DNA of 64,000 nucleotides from Chitinophaga nivalis (GTDB lineage Bacteria; Bacteroidota; Bacteroidia; Chitinophagales; Chitinophagaceae), in contig NZ_JAPDNR010000001.1 of NCBI RefSeq assembly GCF_025989125.1, positions 8,234,087-8,298,086 of the forward strand, in the 5' to 3' direction. Positions 23,188-32,131 of the stretch are shown piece after piece. A program made the position numbers and the translations under genes. Each line of letters opens with the position of its first letter. The first letter of the stretch is position 1. The notes under the pieces are model-generated. The model saw only the letters and a list, made by a program, of their open reading frames with translations, did no database searches and was not told the DNA's origin.

Positions 23188-23631
23188 ATGGCAAGAATTA
23201 AAATAGATCTACCTGCACATTTTTCTTTCAGCACCCGGATTCCGGTACGCATACAGGACATTAACTATGGCAACCATGTAGGTAACGACGCCATTGTATC
23301 CATCCTGCATGAAGCCCGCATCCAATATCTGTTACACACAGGATACAAAGAACTGGATCATGAAACCGGTACCGGTACAATTATGACCGACATCGCCGTA
23401 GCCTATAAAGGAGAAGGTTTTCAAGGTGACATCTTCACTGTGGAAATCGCTGCAAGCTCCTTTCACCCCTTCGGCTTCGAACTCTTTTACCGGATTACCA
23501 CTGACCGCCATGCACAAACCATCGTCATCGCAGAAGCCAAAACAGGCATGCTTTATTTTGACTACAATACCCACAAAATGAAGAAATTGCCCCTTGAGAT
23601 GAAAACAGCACTTGACACCATACCCGCATAA
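23188..23631 (+). CDS. Acyl-CoA thioesterase family protein, HotDog fold
   Basis: 147 residues with RIQDINYGNHVGNDAIVSIL, the 4HBT-type motif whose Asp (D in DINYGNH) is catalytic, followed by the long helix HEARIQYLLHTGY. It should hydrolyse an acyl-CoA; substrate unknown. Between rdgB and a nitroreductase, gaps of 20 and 17 bases, so probably one operon. Confidence 0.83.
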   Translation: MARIKIDLPAHFSFSTRIPVRIQDINYGNHVGNDAIVSILHEARIQYLLHTGYKELDHETGTGTIMTDIAVAYKGEGFQGDIFTVEIAASSFHPFGFELFYRITTDRHAQTIVIAEAKTGMLYFDYNTHKMKKLPLEMKTALDTIPA

Positions 23632-23648
23632 AAAATATATACAATAAT

Positions 23649-24239
23649 ATGAGTACAACTATTCCGACTACTGCCGTGGAGCAAGCGATCCTCTCCCGCC
23701 GCAACGTGAAGCCGACCAGCATGAACGGTAAAAAAATAGCCGATGAAACCGTACAGCAACTGCTGCAACTGGCTGACTGGGCACCAACCCACGGTTATAC
23801 TGAACCCTGGTACTTTGTGGTATTCGGTGGTGATAAAGTATCCGGCTTCTGCACCGATCACGCAGAACTATACAAACAACACACACCCGCCGACAAATTT
23901 ATTGCCGGCAACTACGATAAGCTGAAAAGCCAGGGCGACCTCGCCTCTCATGTGATTGCCATCTGCATGAAACGCGGCAGCAATCCTAAAATTCCGGTAC
24001 TGGAAGAAACTGCCTCTGTTGCCTGCGCAGTGGAAAATATGTGGCTGGCCGCAACGGCTCAGGATATAGCTGCTTACTGGGGTTCCGGCGGTATGACCTA
24101 CCACCCTGCTATGAAAGATTACCTGGGACTGGGCGAAGAAGATCAGGTACTGGGATTCTTTTACCTGGGTTATACAGATGAACCTGCAGCCAACGGCAAA
24201 CGCGTAAAACCGCTGAGCGAAAAAGTAAAGTGGATGTAA
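23649..24239 (+). CDS. Nitroreductase family protein
   Basis: 196 residues with AILSRRNVKPTSMNGKKIAD, LLQLADWAPTHGYTEPWYFV and AYWGSGGMTYHPAMKDYLGL: the FMN-binding nitroreductase fold of the YdjA type. It would reduce a nitro or enone substrate with NAD(P)H. Last gene of the run, ending in a convergent hairpin. Confidence 0.88.
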   Translation: MSTTIPTTAVEQAILSRRNVKPTSMNGKKIADETVQQLLQLADWAPTHGYTEPWYFVVFGGDKVSGFCTDHAELYKQHTPADKFIAGNYDKLKSQGDLASHVIAICMKRGSNPKIPVLEETASVACAVENMWLAATAQDIAAYWGSGGMTYHPAMKDYLGLGEEDQVLGFFYLGYTDEPAANGKRVKPLSEKVKWM

Positions 24240-24249
24240 TACGATGATT

Positions 24250-24287
24250 GATTTTCGGATTTATCGACTGCGATAAATCCGAAAATC
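24250..24287. terminator. Convergent hairpin between the nitroreductase gene and glpD
   Basis: Perfect 17-base arms (24250-24266 GATTTTCGGATTTATCG and 24271-24287) with a 4-base loop, centred between two convergent stop codons. It can serve both strands; U-tracts are poor, so efficiency is uncertain. Confidence 0.7.
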
Positions 24288-24297
24288 TACTATTGAC

Positions 24298-25866
24298 TCA
24301 GGATAAAAGATATCCTTTCGCTTCTGCGGAAAAACTACTTAACTGGCTGTTTACCCAATCTTCTCCCTTATTCAGTTCTGCCGCCATAATAGCCGCTACT
24401 GCCGGCGCTATCCGCAACGCCTCACGGGCATCCAGGAATAACAAACGGGTACGGCGGGCCAGGAAATCTTCTATATTACGGGCCATTTCTTCCCTAACAG
24501 CCCATACTACCTGTGCTTTGATAATATGATAGGCTTCACTGAGCACTTCCTGCAGATCCGGCTGCGTAGCCACCATCTGATGGATATGCAACGCATCACT
24601 ACCATAGAAATACCAGGGATCTTCCCAGTTAACATTATCTGTAGCGCCATGTACCTTCATATGGTGCGTGACGGAACTCGTCTGTTTCCAGTGTAATGCC
24701 AGCTCCAGCTGATGGATCACATCTTCTGCCATCCTGCGGTAGGTCGTCCATTTACCACCAATTATGGTGACCAATCCGGATGCTGCCACCATAATTTTAT
24801 GGCTGCGGGATATTTCCTTGGTTTTATGTCCTTCTGCCTTGGGCGCTGCCAGCGGCCGTAATCCGGCCCATACACTGCGTACATCGGACCGCTGCGGTGC
24901 GTGTGCCAGGTATTGTTGGGCGGTGCGGAGAATAAACTGAATTTCTTCTTCCAGCGCATGCGGTTCCAGACTGATATTTTTCACCGGCGTATCGGTGGTA
25001 CCTACTACTACCTTATTGTGCCACGGCACTATAAACAACACCCGCCCATCGCTGGTAGCCGGAATCATCAGTGCATCGTGCCCCGGCAGAAAATCGCGGT
25101 CCAGCACCAGGTGTACTCCCTGACTGGCAGCAATGGATTTCGGCGCCTCCGGGTTATCCATCTCCAGCACATCATCTGCAAACACTCCCGTTGCATTAAT
25201 CACCGCCTTTACCGGCAGCGACCACTCCGCTCCTCCATCCAGTGTATCCTTTACCGTTATGCCACTGATATTTCCTTTGCCATCTTTCTGTAAACCAGTC
25301 ACCCGCACATAGTTCAACACGGTGCCTCCCTTATCGGCAATCGTCTGCGCCAGGTTCACAGCCAGCCGGCTGTCGTCGAACTGACCGTCGTGATACAGCA
25401 CGCCTCCTGCCAGCCCGTCCTGTTTCAGGGTAGACAACCGCTCCAGCGTTTTCGCTTTTGAGATATGTACCGATTTCCCCAGACTGAGGCGACCAGCCAG
25501 CCAATCGTACATTTTTAAGCCAATTGTATATTTCAGGTTCTCCCACAGACTGAACGTAGGGATCACAAATGTCAGATTACGTACCAGATGCGGTGCATTA
25601 TGCGCCAGCAAACCACGCTCCACACTGGCTTCCCGCACCAACGACACATCGCCCTGCGCCAGATACCGCACCCCTCCGTGTACCAGCTTGGTACTTTTAC
25701 TGGAAGTAGACTTTGCAAAATCCACCTGCTCGAGCAACAGCGTACGGTATCCCCGCGTCACCGCTTCCAGCGCCGCCCCCAAACCAGTGGCGCCTCCACC
25801 TATTATGACTATATCCCAGGGTTGGGTATCCTTTCTTAACGCCGCGATAATAGCTTCTCTTTTCAT
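24298..25866 (-). CDS. glpD: Glycerol-3-phosphate dehydrogenase, aerobic type
   Basis: 522 residues from the Met at 25864-25866 (MKREAIIAALRKDTQPWDIV); eight further N-terminal codons are open. The FAD-binding motif DIVIIGGGATGLGAALEA is followed by KSTSSKSTKLVHGGVRYL and, in the C-terminal half, GLVTIIGGKWTTYRRMAED. It oxidises glycerol 3-phosphate to DHAP, passing electrons to quinone at the inner membrane. No glpF or glpK is adjacent. A TACCTTTG box on the minus strand lies at 25925-25932. Confidence 0.94.
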   Translation of the reverse strand: MKREAIIAALRKDTQPWDIVIIGGGATGLGAALEAVTRGYRTLLLEQVDFAKSTSSKSTKLVHGGVRYLAQGDVSLVREASVERGLLAHNAPHLVRNLTFVIPTFSLWENLKYTIGLKMYDWLAGRLSLGKSVHISKAKTLERLSTLKQDGLAGGVLYHDGQFDDSRLAVNLAQTIADKGGTVLNYVRVTGLQKDGKGNISGITVKDTLDGGAEWSLPVKAVINATGVFADDVLEMDNPEAPKSIAASQGVHLVLDRDFLPGHDALMIPATSDGRVLFIVPWHNKVVVGTTDTPVKNISLEPHALEEEIQFILRTAQQYLAHAPQRSDVRSVWAGLRPLAAPKAEGHKTKEISRSHKIMVAASGLVTIIGGKWTTYRRMAEDVIHQLELALHWKQTSSVTHHMKVHGATDNVNWEDPWYFYGSDALHIHQMVATQPDLQEVLSEAYHIIKAQVVWAVREEMARNIEDFLARRTRLLFLDAREALRIAPAVAAIMAAELNKGEDWVNSQLSSFSAEAKGYLLS

Positions 25867-25924
25867 AAATGAATTTTCATTGATCCGCAATTCCTTACAA
25901 AGTACTGCGGAAATATCTACCGTG

Positions 25925-25932
25925 CAAAGGTA
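25925..25932 (-). promoter_or_regulatory. Candidate glpD -7 box
   Basis: Minus strand TACCTTTG, 59 bases ahead of the preferred glpD start. The -33 position is AAG, not TTG. Confidence 0.45.
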
Positions 25933-26064
25933 AAGCCTTCCGCCACCAAAAACTTAACGGTAAAGGCAGCTAAAAGTTCTAATTTCAAAACATTTAGGCA
26001 CAAAAAATGTTCCTGATGACAGATGGCGGCTTCTCCCGCCTCTTAAACACTTATACAAATTCAT

Positions 26065-28584
26065 ATGTCCATTGAGGTTAGAACAGGATACCGATCTTTA
26101 TTACCCTTCCTGCTGTTGCTGTGCCTTCTGGGCAGCAGCTATACCAGTTTTGCCCAGCAACGGAAAAAGAAACCGCAGCCAGATACCCTCCACCTGGCCG
26201 TTATAGACAGCGCCACCCTCAGCAAAAGAATTACCCAACTGGCCAAAGACTCCTCCATCAGGAAGTCGGATACCGCCGTTGCCGTTATCATCAACCGCAT
26301 AGAAGGTTATACTCTCCTGCTCAACCAGGTGATGAGTACCCTCCGCCGTGGCTTTGATACCGCCTGGATCAGTGATGAAATACCCCTGGTAGATACCTCT
26401 CTCACCCTCATCAAATACAACATCGCCGGCCTGGGAGGTACACCCAACATCAACGACATCTATACCAACAAAGTGATGCTGGACCAGCTGCAAAGGCGGC
26501 TCACCTCCTGGCAAACCAGCCTGTTTTCCTACTATGATAAACTCGTCAGCATCAACGATACCATCCACTCCCTGCAACGCGACACCTCCATGCGGAACAT
26601 CCCTGCAGAAGATGAACTCTACGGATTCTATATCGGCCAGCTCACCAATCTGATCATCAAATTCCGCGCGGCCGACAGTGCCAACCGGATCAACCTGATC
26701 AAAATGGGCCTGCTGCAGAATAAAGTCGCCAACCGCTATATCGAGGTATCCAACCTGCGGGAAGACATGGACTACCGCCTGAATCAGTTCTCGTCGCACA
26801 TGTTCAACCGCGACTACCGCTACATCTGGCGCCCGCACCGCGATAGCATCAATCCCCTGGAGTTTATCCCCGTGATGAGAAACTCCCTCCACAAAAGCAC
26901 CAAAGTACTCACCATCTTCTTCTCTATCCAGTGGCCCATATTCATTGTATGGCTGCTGCTGGCCGGACTTTTTGCGTGGTGGATATACTATAACATCCAA
27001 CGTGTCCGGCAGCGGCATCCCGCCCCGGAAGCAGAAGCCATCCTGCAGCACAGCCGCTACGTATACCGCTTTCCGGTAGCCTGTACCATCATCTTCGTTA
27101 CCACCCTGTCGTCTGTCTTATCCGTCCGCTACCCGATCCTGTACACCGAAATTACCTGGGCACTCACCATGACTGCCCTCACCTATATTTTCCGTACCCA
27201 TCTGCCTACCGCACTATTCCGCTACTGGCTCATGTTAGTAGGGCTACTCATCGTCTATAGTCTGAATAACCTGCTCATAGAGGTCACCTACGCCGAGCAA
27301 TGGGGACTGCTCATCTCCGCCGCACTGGCCATTCTGCTGGGCAACCGGCTGCTGAAAGAAACGACCCTCACCACATTTGCCCAGCCCCGCTTTACCCGGC
27401 CCATCATCAAACTGTTTATGCTTACCAGCTCCTTTTCCCTCCTGCTGGTCATCCTCGCGCGGGTGAGCAGCGCCAAAATCATTGGCTCCGCCGCCGTGGT
27501 CAACACCGTCATGGCCCTGAACCTCTCCATACTCGTTAAAATCCTGATGGAAGCAGTATATCTGCAGGTAGAAGCCAACAAAAACTCCAGCTCCTTCATC
27601 TCCTTCCTCGACTACCAGGAAGTACAAAAGAAGCTGAAAACCTTACTAACCGTACTGGCTACCGTGGGCTGGCTCGTCATCATCGCCCGCAATTTGTACC
27701 TGTATGATGCCATCTATGAATGGATCAGCGAATTCCTCTCCACCACCCATAAAATCGGAAATTCTGAATTTACGTTCAGCAGCGTGATCATCTTTGTACT
27801 GGTTATCTGGATCGCTTTCTTCGCCTCCCAGCTGATCGCCTATATGTTTGGCAATACCGGCACCACCACGCCTGTCAAGAAAACAAAATTCGGGTCTGCC
27901 CTGCTATTACTCCGCCTCGCCGTACTGGCCGGTGGTATCCTGCTGGCATTTGCCGCCTCCGGCATCCCTATGGATAAACTCACCATCGTTATCGGCGCCC
28001 TGGGTGTTGGTATCGGCTTCGGCCTCCAGAACGTTGTCAACAACCTCGTATCCGGTATCATCCTCGCCTTCGAGAAACCTATCGAGGTAGGCGACGTCAT
28101 AGAAGTAGGCAACCGATCCGGCGTAGTGAAAGAAATAGGAATCCGCTCCAGCAAAATTGCCGCCTACGACGGCTCTCAGGTGATTGTACCCAATGGTGAT
28201 CTCATCTCCCAGCAACTCATCAACTGGACCCTTAACAACCGCACCCGCCGGGTAGACTTCACCATCGGCGTCGCCTACGGCAGCAATATCGAACAGGTAT
28301 TCACCATCCTGAAAAGCGCCTTTACCGATCATGAAGGCATCCTGACCGTACCCGAACCGCTGGTACAGCTCACCCAATTCAGTGACAATGCCGTCACCTT
28401 CCGGGTGTTTTTCTGGATTTCTGACCTCGGTACTGCCGGCACCCTGCAAAGCGAAGTACTGGCCCACATCTATAACGAATTCAACAAAGCTGGTATCGAA
28501 CTTCCTTATCCACAAAGGGATCTGCATATCCGGTCCATCGATGAAACGTTGCTGAAAAAATGGGATAAACCAGCAACCGATTAA
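26065..28584 (+). CDS. Mechanosensitive ion channel, MscS superfamily (large)
   Basis: 839 residues. Order: Sec signal peptide (to about SFAQQ, residue 31), a soluble periplasmic domain to about 290, about eight membrane segments from 295 to 630, then the MscS core with pore helix GALGVGIGFGLQNVVNNLVSG and the beta domain (PIEVGDVIEVGNRSGVVKEI, QVIVPNGDLISQQLINWTLN). Size and layout match MscK/MscM-like channels of the inner membrane, which open under hypo-osmotic shock. Monocistronic by context. Confidence 0.92.
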   Translation: MSIEVRTGYRSLLPFLLLLCLLGSSYTSFAQQRKKKPQPDTLHLAVIDSATLSKRITQLAKDSSIRKSDTAVAVIINRIEGYTLLLNQVMSTLRRGFDTAWISDEIPLVDTSLTLIKYNIAGLGGTPNINDIYTNKVMLDQLQRRLTSWQTSLFSYYDKLVSINDTIHSLQRDTSMRNIPAEDELYGFYIGQLTNLIIKFRAADSANRINLIKMGLLQNKVANRYIEVSNLREDMDYRLNQFSSHMFNRDYRYIWRPHRDSINPLEFIPVMRNSLHKSTKVLTIFFSIQWPIFIVWLLLAGLFAWWIYYNIQRVRQRHPAPEAEAILQHSRYVYRFPVACTIIFVTTLSSVLSVRYPILYTEITWALTMTALTYIFRTHLPTALFRYWLMLVGLLIVYSLNNLLIEVTYAEQWGLLISAALAILLGNRLLKETTLTTFAQPRFTRPIIKLFMLTSSFSLLLVILARVSSAKIIGSAAVVNTVMALNLSILVKILMEAVYLQVEANKNSSSFISFLDYQEVQKKLKTLLTVLATVGWLVIIARNLYLYDAIYEWISEFLSTTHKIGNSEFTFSSVIIFVLVIWIAFFASQLIAYMFGNTGTTTPVKKTKFGSALLLLRLAVLAGGILLAFAASGIPMDKLTIVIGALGVGIGFGLQNVVNNLVSGIILAFEKPIEVGDVIEVGNRSGVVKEIGIRSSKIAAYDGSQVIVPNGDLISQQLINWTLNNRTRRVDFTIGVAYGSNIEQVFTILKSAFTDHEGILTVPEPLVQLTQFSDNAVTFRVFFWISDLGTAGTLQSEVLAHIYNEFNKAGIELPYPQRDLHIRSIDETLLKKWDKPATD

Positions 28585-28624
28585 GTGAAGAAAAAAAAAT
28601 TATAAAAAAAACGTGCTATACATT

Positions 28625-28655
28625 TTGAATTTTCATTTATAAGCCGTTATCTTTG
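28625..28655 (+). promoter_or_regulatory. tRNA promoter
   Basis: TTG (28625-28627), 20 bases, TATCTTTG (28648-28655): an exact Bacteroidota promoter 65 bases upstream of the tRNA. Confidence 0.88.
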
Positions 28656-28719
28656 CACTCCCGTTTTGGGAATGAGAACACTGCTGACAGCAGTTTCGAA
28701 GTTTCCGGAAAGGTAAAAT

Positions 28720-28793
28720 GGCGAGGTAGCTCAGGTGGTTAGAGCGTTGGATTCATAACCCAAAGGTCTCGGGTTCAACTCCCGATCTCGCTA
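28720..28793 (+). tRNA. tRNA with CAU anticodon, probably elongator Met
   Basis: Seven-pair acceptor stem (GGCGAGG with TCTCGCT, including G-U pairs) and discriminator A, D-arm GCTC/GAGC, anticodon loop TTCATAA, T-arm TCGGG-TTCAACT-CCCGA. CCA is not encoded. The anticodon stem ends in an A-C mismatch. CAU could also belong to tRNA-Ile2 after lysidine modification; elongator Met is more likely from the overall sequence. Confidence 0.92.
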
Positions 28794-28796
28794 CAG
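28786..28796 (+). repeat. attL-like repeat at the tRNA 3' end
   Basis: TCTCGCTACAG covers the last eight bases of the tRNA plus three and recurs exactly at 29831-29841. tRNA 3' ends are standard integration targets. Confidence 0.55.
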
Positions 28797-28798
28797 GG

Positions 28799-28835
28799 AT
28801 AGATTACTCTTCTTAAGGGTAATCTATTTTTTTTT
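28799..28835 (+). terminator. Terminator after the tRNA (island side)
   Basis: ATAGATTAC (28799-28807) pairs with GTAATCTAT (28819-28827), followed by a run of nine T. Confidence 0.85.
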
Positions 28836-28921
28836 ATATTCCTTCCAATATTTTTCTAAACTTTTTGTTACAAATTCTGGTCTTCAATACAAAATTATAA
28901 TACTTTCAGTGAAAGAATTAT

Positions 28922-29728
28922 ATGGAGAAAGCTATAGTCTTACATGCAGATATTCTGGGTTTTAAAAATTTAATTAGCCAAGCCGAGGCTGAACAGGGGG
29001 ATGACACACTTAATATGCTAAAAGCCGCGTTAGCTGAAGGTGTTGGAACTGTAAAGATGTTTCAACAAAAATTAAACCTAACCACCCCTATTCGTTATAA
29101 ACTATTTTCAGACAATCTTTATGCTGCCTTTCCATATCAGGATGGAGATCCACAGTCGTTTAGCGACGCATTCCTCTTATGCATAGCCTTTGCTAGATCA
29201 TATCAGGCGGTAATGCTTGATAACAAATTATTCATACGCGGAGGCATTTCTTTTGGTAAAGATTATAGCGATGATATAACCATTTTTTCGGTCGGCTTGG
29301 TTAAAGCATATGAATTAGAAATAAGCCTGGCCGTCTACCCAAGGATACTGGTCGATGAAGAGCTCATAAAAATTATAAAAGACCAAGGTATCGAAACTCC
29401 CGGTCCAATTTTTCTTACTATTATTAACAACAGTATCTTAAGAGATGGCGCTGGCCTTTATTTTATCAATCCAATTGGATTGCTGGGCGATACGGGAGCA
29501 GAGGCTCATGGTCTAACTGGTGATCAACTCGATAAAGGATTTATAAAGCGATATATTAAATATTCAGAGGAAGTTCTCAGAAACCTCAATCTCGAAAATC
29601 AGCAAGAAATAAAAGTCAGCAAGAAATATGACTGGTTCATCTTGCTCTTGAAGTGGCTTCTTTCTGATCGTAATAATGAACAGTCTAATGTTAATGAATT
29701 TAGTTCTCTTAGGTTTAAAGCGTCATGA
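28922..29728 (+). CDS. Class III nucleotidyl cyclase-like domain protein
   Basis: 268 residues. The order HADILGFKNLI (D10), YKLFSDNLYAAFP (D64), FIRGGISFG (106-112) and AYELE (129-133) follows the class III adenylate/guanylate cyclase fold, where DIxGF and the (G/S)D turn supply the two metal-binding Asp. Substrate-selecting Lys and Asp cannot be placed by eye, so activity is uncertain. No membrane segment and no fused sensor. It lies alone between the tRNA and the repeat of the tRNA end, in AT-rich DNA, so it is probably cargo of an integrated element. A signalling or defence role is inference. Confidence 0.6.
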   Translation: MEKAIVLHADILGFKNLISQAEAEQGDDTLNMLKAALAEGVGTVKMFQQKLNLTTPIRYKLFSDNLYAAFPYQDGDPQSFSDAFLLCIAFARSYQAVMLDNKLFIRGGISFGKDYSDDITIFSVGLVKAYELEISLAVYPRILVDEELIKIIKDQGIETPGPIFLTIINNSILRDGAGLYFINPIGLLGDTGAEAHGLTGDQLDKGFIKRYIKYSEEVLRNLNLENQQEIKVSKKYDWFILLLKWLLSDRNNEQSNVNEFSSLRFKAS

Positions 29729-29830
29729 AAAAAATAAATAAATTCGTTCTAAATAACTTTGTATTGTTATAATCTAAAAGTTGCAGAAGTACCAAAAATC
29801 TATCATCAACCGGTTAGATAATTCACTCTT

Positions 29831-29841
29831 TCTCGCTACAG
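29831..29841 (+). repeat. attR-like repeat of the tRNA 3' end
   Basis: Exact copy of TCTCGCTACAG from 28786-28796. The sequence that follows, a terminator at 29845-29886, looks like the original sequence after the tRNA. Confidence 0.55.
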
Positions 29842-29844
29842 ATT

Positions 29845-29886
29845 AAAAGCCGCAAATTATTTACTATAAAGGATTTTCGGCTTTTT
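29845..29886. terminator. Terminator beyond the tRNA-end repeat
   Basis: AAAAGCCG (29845-29852) pairs with CGGCTTTT (29878-29885), with TTTTT on the plus strand. In the absence of the intervening kilobase it would be the tRNA terminator; it can also serve the minus-strand gene ending at 29964. Confidence 0.7.
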
Positions 29887-29963
29887 CGTTTGGGCATGGA
29901 GGTCGGTTTGGTGGTCGAATATGTTGGGGATCAAGTTGAAAAGTTGTTATTTCTGTTTGGCGA

Positions 29964-31169
29964 TCAAAAATGCAAATAGGCAAAACACATACCGGAACTT
30001 GTAATTGTTACTTCCATATTAATGTTAAACAATATTTGACTATTCTTCTCTCTCCTATTGATGATTCTTTCTCTATCTGATAATCTATCAATAAAATTCG
30101 AATATCGCTTATTAACAACGCCGTTAAGCGTGGTTTGCCTTGTTGATTGAGAAATCGAAAAACTATTTATCTCATCATGATTTTGCCCAATTAGCAAATT
30201 AAAACACGATGTGTGAATCCCAATAAATATCAACTGCTGTTTAGTAAAAAAAAATCTGCCTACAATTGTATTTCCATTATCAGTCGTTCTACTCTGAAAA
30301 AATGCCTCAGAGATAATAATCTTTTCCATACTGCTATTAACCAATGGAAGCCCATCCAGCCCGCTAAAATCTCCTAATTTCTGCAAAATATTATACCGAT
30401 TTGCTATTGCTGTGGTGATAATCGCCTTAGGAGCGAAACTATGTATTAGCGAATAATAGTAATATATCCTTTTCAGCAATTTCATTACCTCTGGCGACAT
30501 ACTAGGCCTATTAAAAGAAGGATCAACAATCCAGACTTGCAAAACATTACTAGAATCTGCAACAGTAATAAAGCCTAAACAAGTATCTGTCTTATAATCA
30601 TACTTAGCTTTAAATTTGGTATCAGCCTTTTTTGCATGGATTTTGTTTCTATGTTTAGAAACAGCAGAATCTTTAACACTATTTTTCGCTGTTATACAGC
30701 CTTTAGCTTCAATATTTATGTACTTATGATGATTTGCTGCAATTAGCCCAAAATCAAAATCTTTATGTGATGTAATCTGAGGAATTAATTGCCAATCAGC
30801 CTGAGTTAAGGAATATATTTCACCTGCAATAGCCAAACCTCCGGCGATACCTAACTCTTCTGAAACATCGTTAATCACGGGCCTTTCAGGAGTTGTTTTA
30901 ATTAATGATTGTATTTGGGGATTGTAATGTAGAAGAGTTTCAAATCTGGAAATTCCTTGGCCAATTTTGCTTAAATCATTAAAAGTCCTGAATCCGTTTG
31001 CATCATATTGAAAGCCCAAAACTGCATAAACCTTAAAATCTTCATAGCTTATGCTGATTTCCTTTCTTACAATAGCTTCAATTAAGGGAAAATCATCAGG
31101 AAAATTTTTTTCAATCTTTAGCTTTTCTTCCTTATCGTAATAGTCTACTTTGACAATTAATCTAGTCAT
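29964..31169 (-). CDS. Hypothetical protein with PD-(D/E)xK-like motif
   Basis: 401 residues, no recognised family. Around residues 137-157, DFDFGLI is followed ten residues later by YINIEAKGC, the spacing D-Xn-(I)E-A-K of restriction-endonuclease-fold nucleases. An upstream helix with E103/E104 could complete the site. The C-terminal 150 residues are polar and unrecognised. Strongly AT-rich and opposite in strand to its neighbour. A defence nuclease beside an integrated tRNA is plausible, not shown. A TAGTTTTG box at 31222-31229 (minus) may be its promoter. Confidence 0.6.
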   Translation of the reverse strand: MTRLIVKVDYYDKEEKLKIEKNFPDDFPLIEAIVRKEISISYEDFKVYAVLGFQYDANGFRTFNDLSKIGQGISRFETLLHYNPQIQSLIKTTPERPVINDVSEELGIAGGLAIAGEIYSLTQADWQLIPQITSHKDFDFGLIAANHHKYINIEAKGCITAKNSVKDSAVSKHRNKIHAKKADTKFKAKYDYKTDTCLGFITVADSSNVLQVWIVDPSFNRPSMSPEVMKLLKRIYYYYSLIHSFAPKAIITTAIANRYNILQKLGDFSGLDGLPLVNSSMEKIIISEAFFQSRTTDNGNTIVGRFFFTKQQLIFIGIHTSCFNLLIGQNHDEINSFSISQSTRQTTLNGVVNKRYSNFIDRLSDRERIINRREKNSQILFNINMEVTITSSGMCFAYLHF

Positions 31170-31221
31170 TTAGCAATTGCTTTTTTTGTGGAGAATAACT
31201 ATGGTCCAATATCGGGTTAGA

Positions 31222-31229
31222 CAAAACTA
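31222..31229 (-). promoter_or_regulatory. Candidate -7 box of the hypothetical nuclease gene
   Basis: Minus strand TAGTTTTG matches TAnnTTTG, 53 bases before the start. No TTG at the correct distance. Confidence 0.35.
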
Positions 31230-31288
31230 ATGTTTCAGGCCAGTATTTACCGTTGTGGAAGAGAATACATTTTTTGGGGTAGATAAAT

Positions 31289-31315
31289 AAAGCCGGCACA
31301 CAAGGTACCGGCTTT
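31289..31315 (-). terminator. Terminator of the astacin-like protease gene
   Basis: AAAGCCGG and CCGGCTTT arms (31308-31315, 31289-31296) around 11 bases, then ATTTATC on the minus strand, about 25 bases after the stop. Confidence 0.65.
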
Positions 31316-31339
31316 ACTCCCGCACTGCTGTTCACGAAG

Positions 31340-32131
31340 TTATTTAGGATATATGGTAGCTATAAATTGTTTGTCGACGGTAGACAACTGTGTGTTATAG
31401 CCAACAGAAAAACCATTGGTGGTAAATTCAGCCGGTACCGAATAGTGCATAATTGACAGTGGATCATATTGACCATACTGAGTCACAGCAGCACTGTATT
31501 TGTAGAATACGTTGTAATCTACATCCGCTTTACTCCAGTAATTGGGTGGTCCTGCATAATAATTATATACTACAGGTTTGTTCCATGGTATATTAGCGGC
31601 AGGACTGGATTGTTCGTGAATGAGGCCAATAGCATGTCCGAATTCGTGAATGGTAGTACCTCTAAAATCTGACTCCGGTGTACTGGAATTAAACCATCCA
31701 AAGTTCATTGTGGGCTCGGAGGCAGAGATTCCCAGCGCTTCTTTTCCGATGTAAGACCATGAACCCCCGTCGCCGCCAAACGCAATTCCAATCCGGATAT
31801 CAGCTGCCTGGCTGGCACTAACAAAACTAAAGCGAACATTTGCATACGTTTCCCATTGCTTGGCGTATTGTTTTACTTTGTTCTGAACAAATGTAGATCC
31901 ATTCAGGAATTTGACGGTAATGGTTTTTCCATTTGCCCAGAAGCTACTTTTCAAACCAGCACCTTCAGTAGTCACACCGTTTGATGTACGCGTCAGATTT
32001 TTATCCACACAAACATGCGGTATATCTTGTTGTTGATTTTCCAATGGATTTGTGCTCAGACCATCATTAGATTTTTGGCAGCTGACCATAGCCACTATGG
32101 CCAGGCTCATTAGCAAGTGTTTTTTTGTCAT
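31340..32131 (-). CDS. Astacin-like (metzincin) zinc metalloprotease, lipoprotein
   Basis: 263 residues. A lipoprotein signal peptide ends at MVSCQKS (lipobox Cys19). The catalytic zinc site TTIHEFGHAIGLIHEQ is the HExxHxxGxxHE of astacins, and the downstream PLSIMHYSV supplies the Met-turn and the Tyr ligand. Secreted through the inner membrane and probably surface or periplasm anchored. Astacins cleave extracellular proteins; the substrate is unknown. Single gene with its own terminator. Confidence 0.9.
   Translation of the reverse strand: MTKKHLLMSLAIVAMVSCQKSNDGLSTNPLENQQQDIPHVCVDKNLTRTSNGVTTEGAGLKSSFWANGKTITVKFLNGSTFVQNKVKQYAKQWETYANVRFSFVSASQAADIRIGIAFGGDGGSWSYIGKEALGISASEPTMNFGWFNSSTPESDFRGTTIHEFGHAIGLIHEQSSPAANIPWNKPVVYNYYAGPPNYWSKADVDYNVFYKYSAAVTQYGQYDPLSIMHYSVPAEFTTNGFSVGYNTQLSTVDKQFIATIYPK

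Noticed and set aside
26101..28527. Long minus-strand frames (316 and 206 codons)
   Set aside because: Antisense shadows of the GC-rich MscS-type gene, with repeated low-complexity Gly/Val/Asp composition.
28720..28793. tRNA-Ile2 (lysidine-modified CAU)
   Set aside because: Cannot be excluded by eye, but overall sequence is closer to elongator tRNA-Met of Bacteroidota; left as CAU tRNA.
28797..31200. Integrase or transposase gene expected in a tRNA island
   Set aside because: None found on either strand in the window, so the island is described only as a scar.
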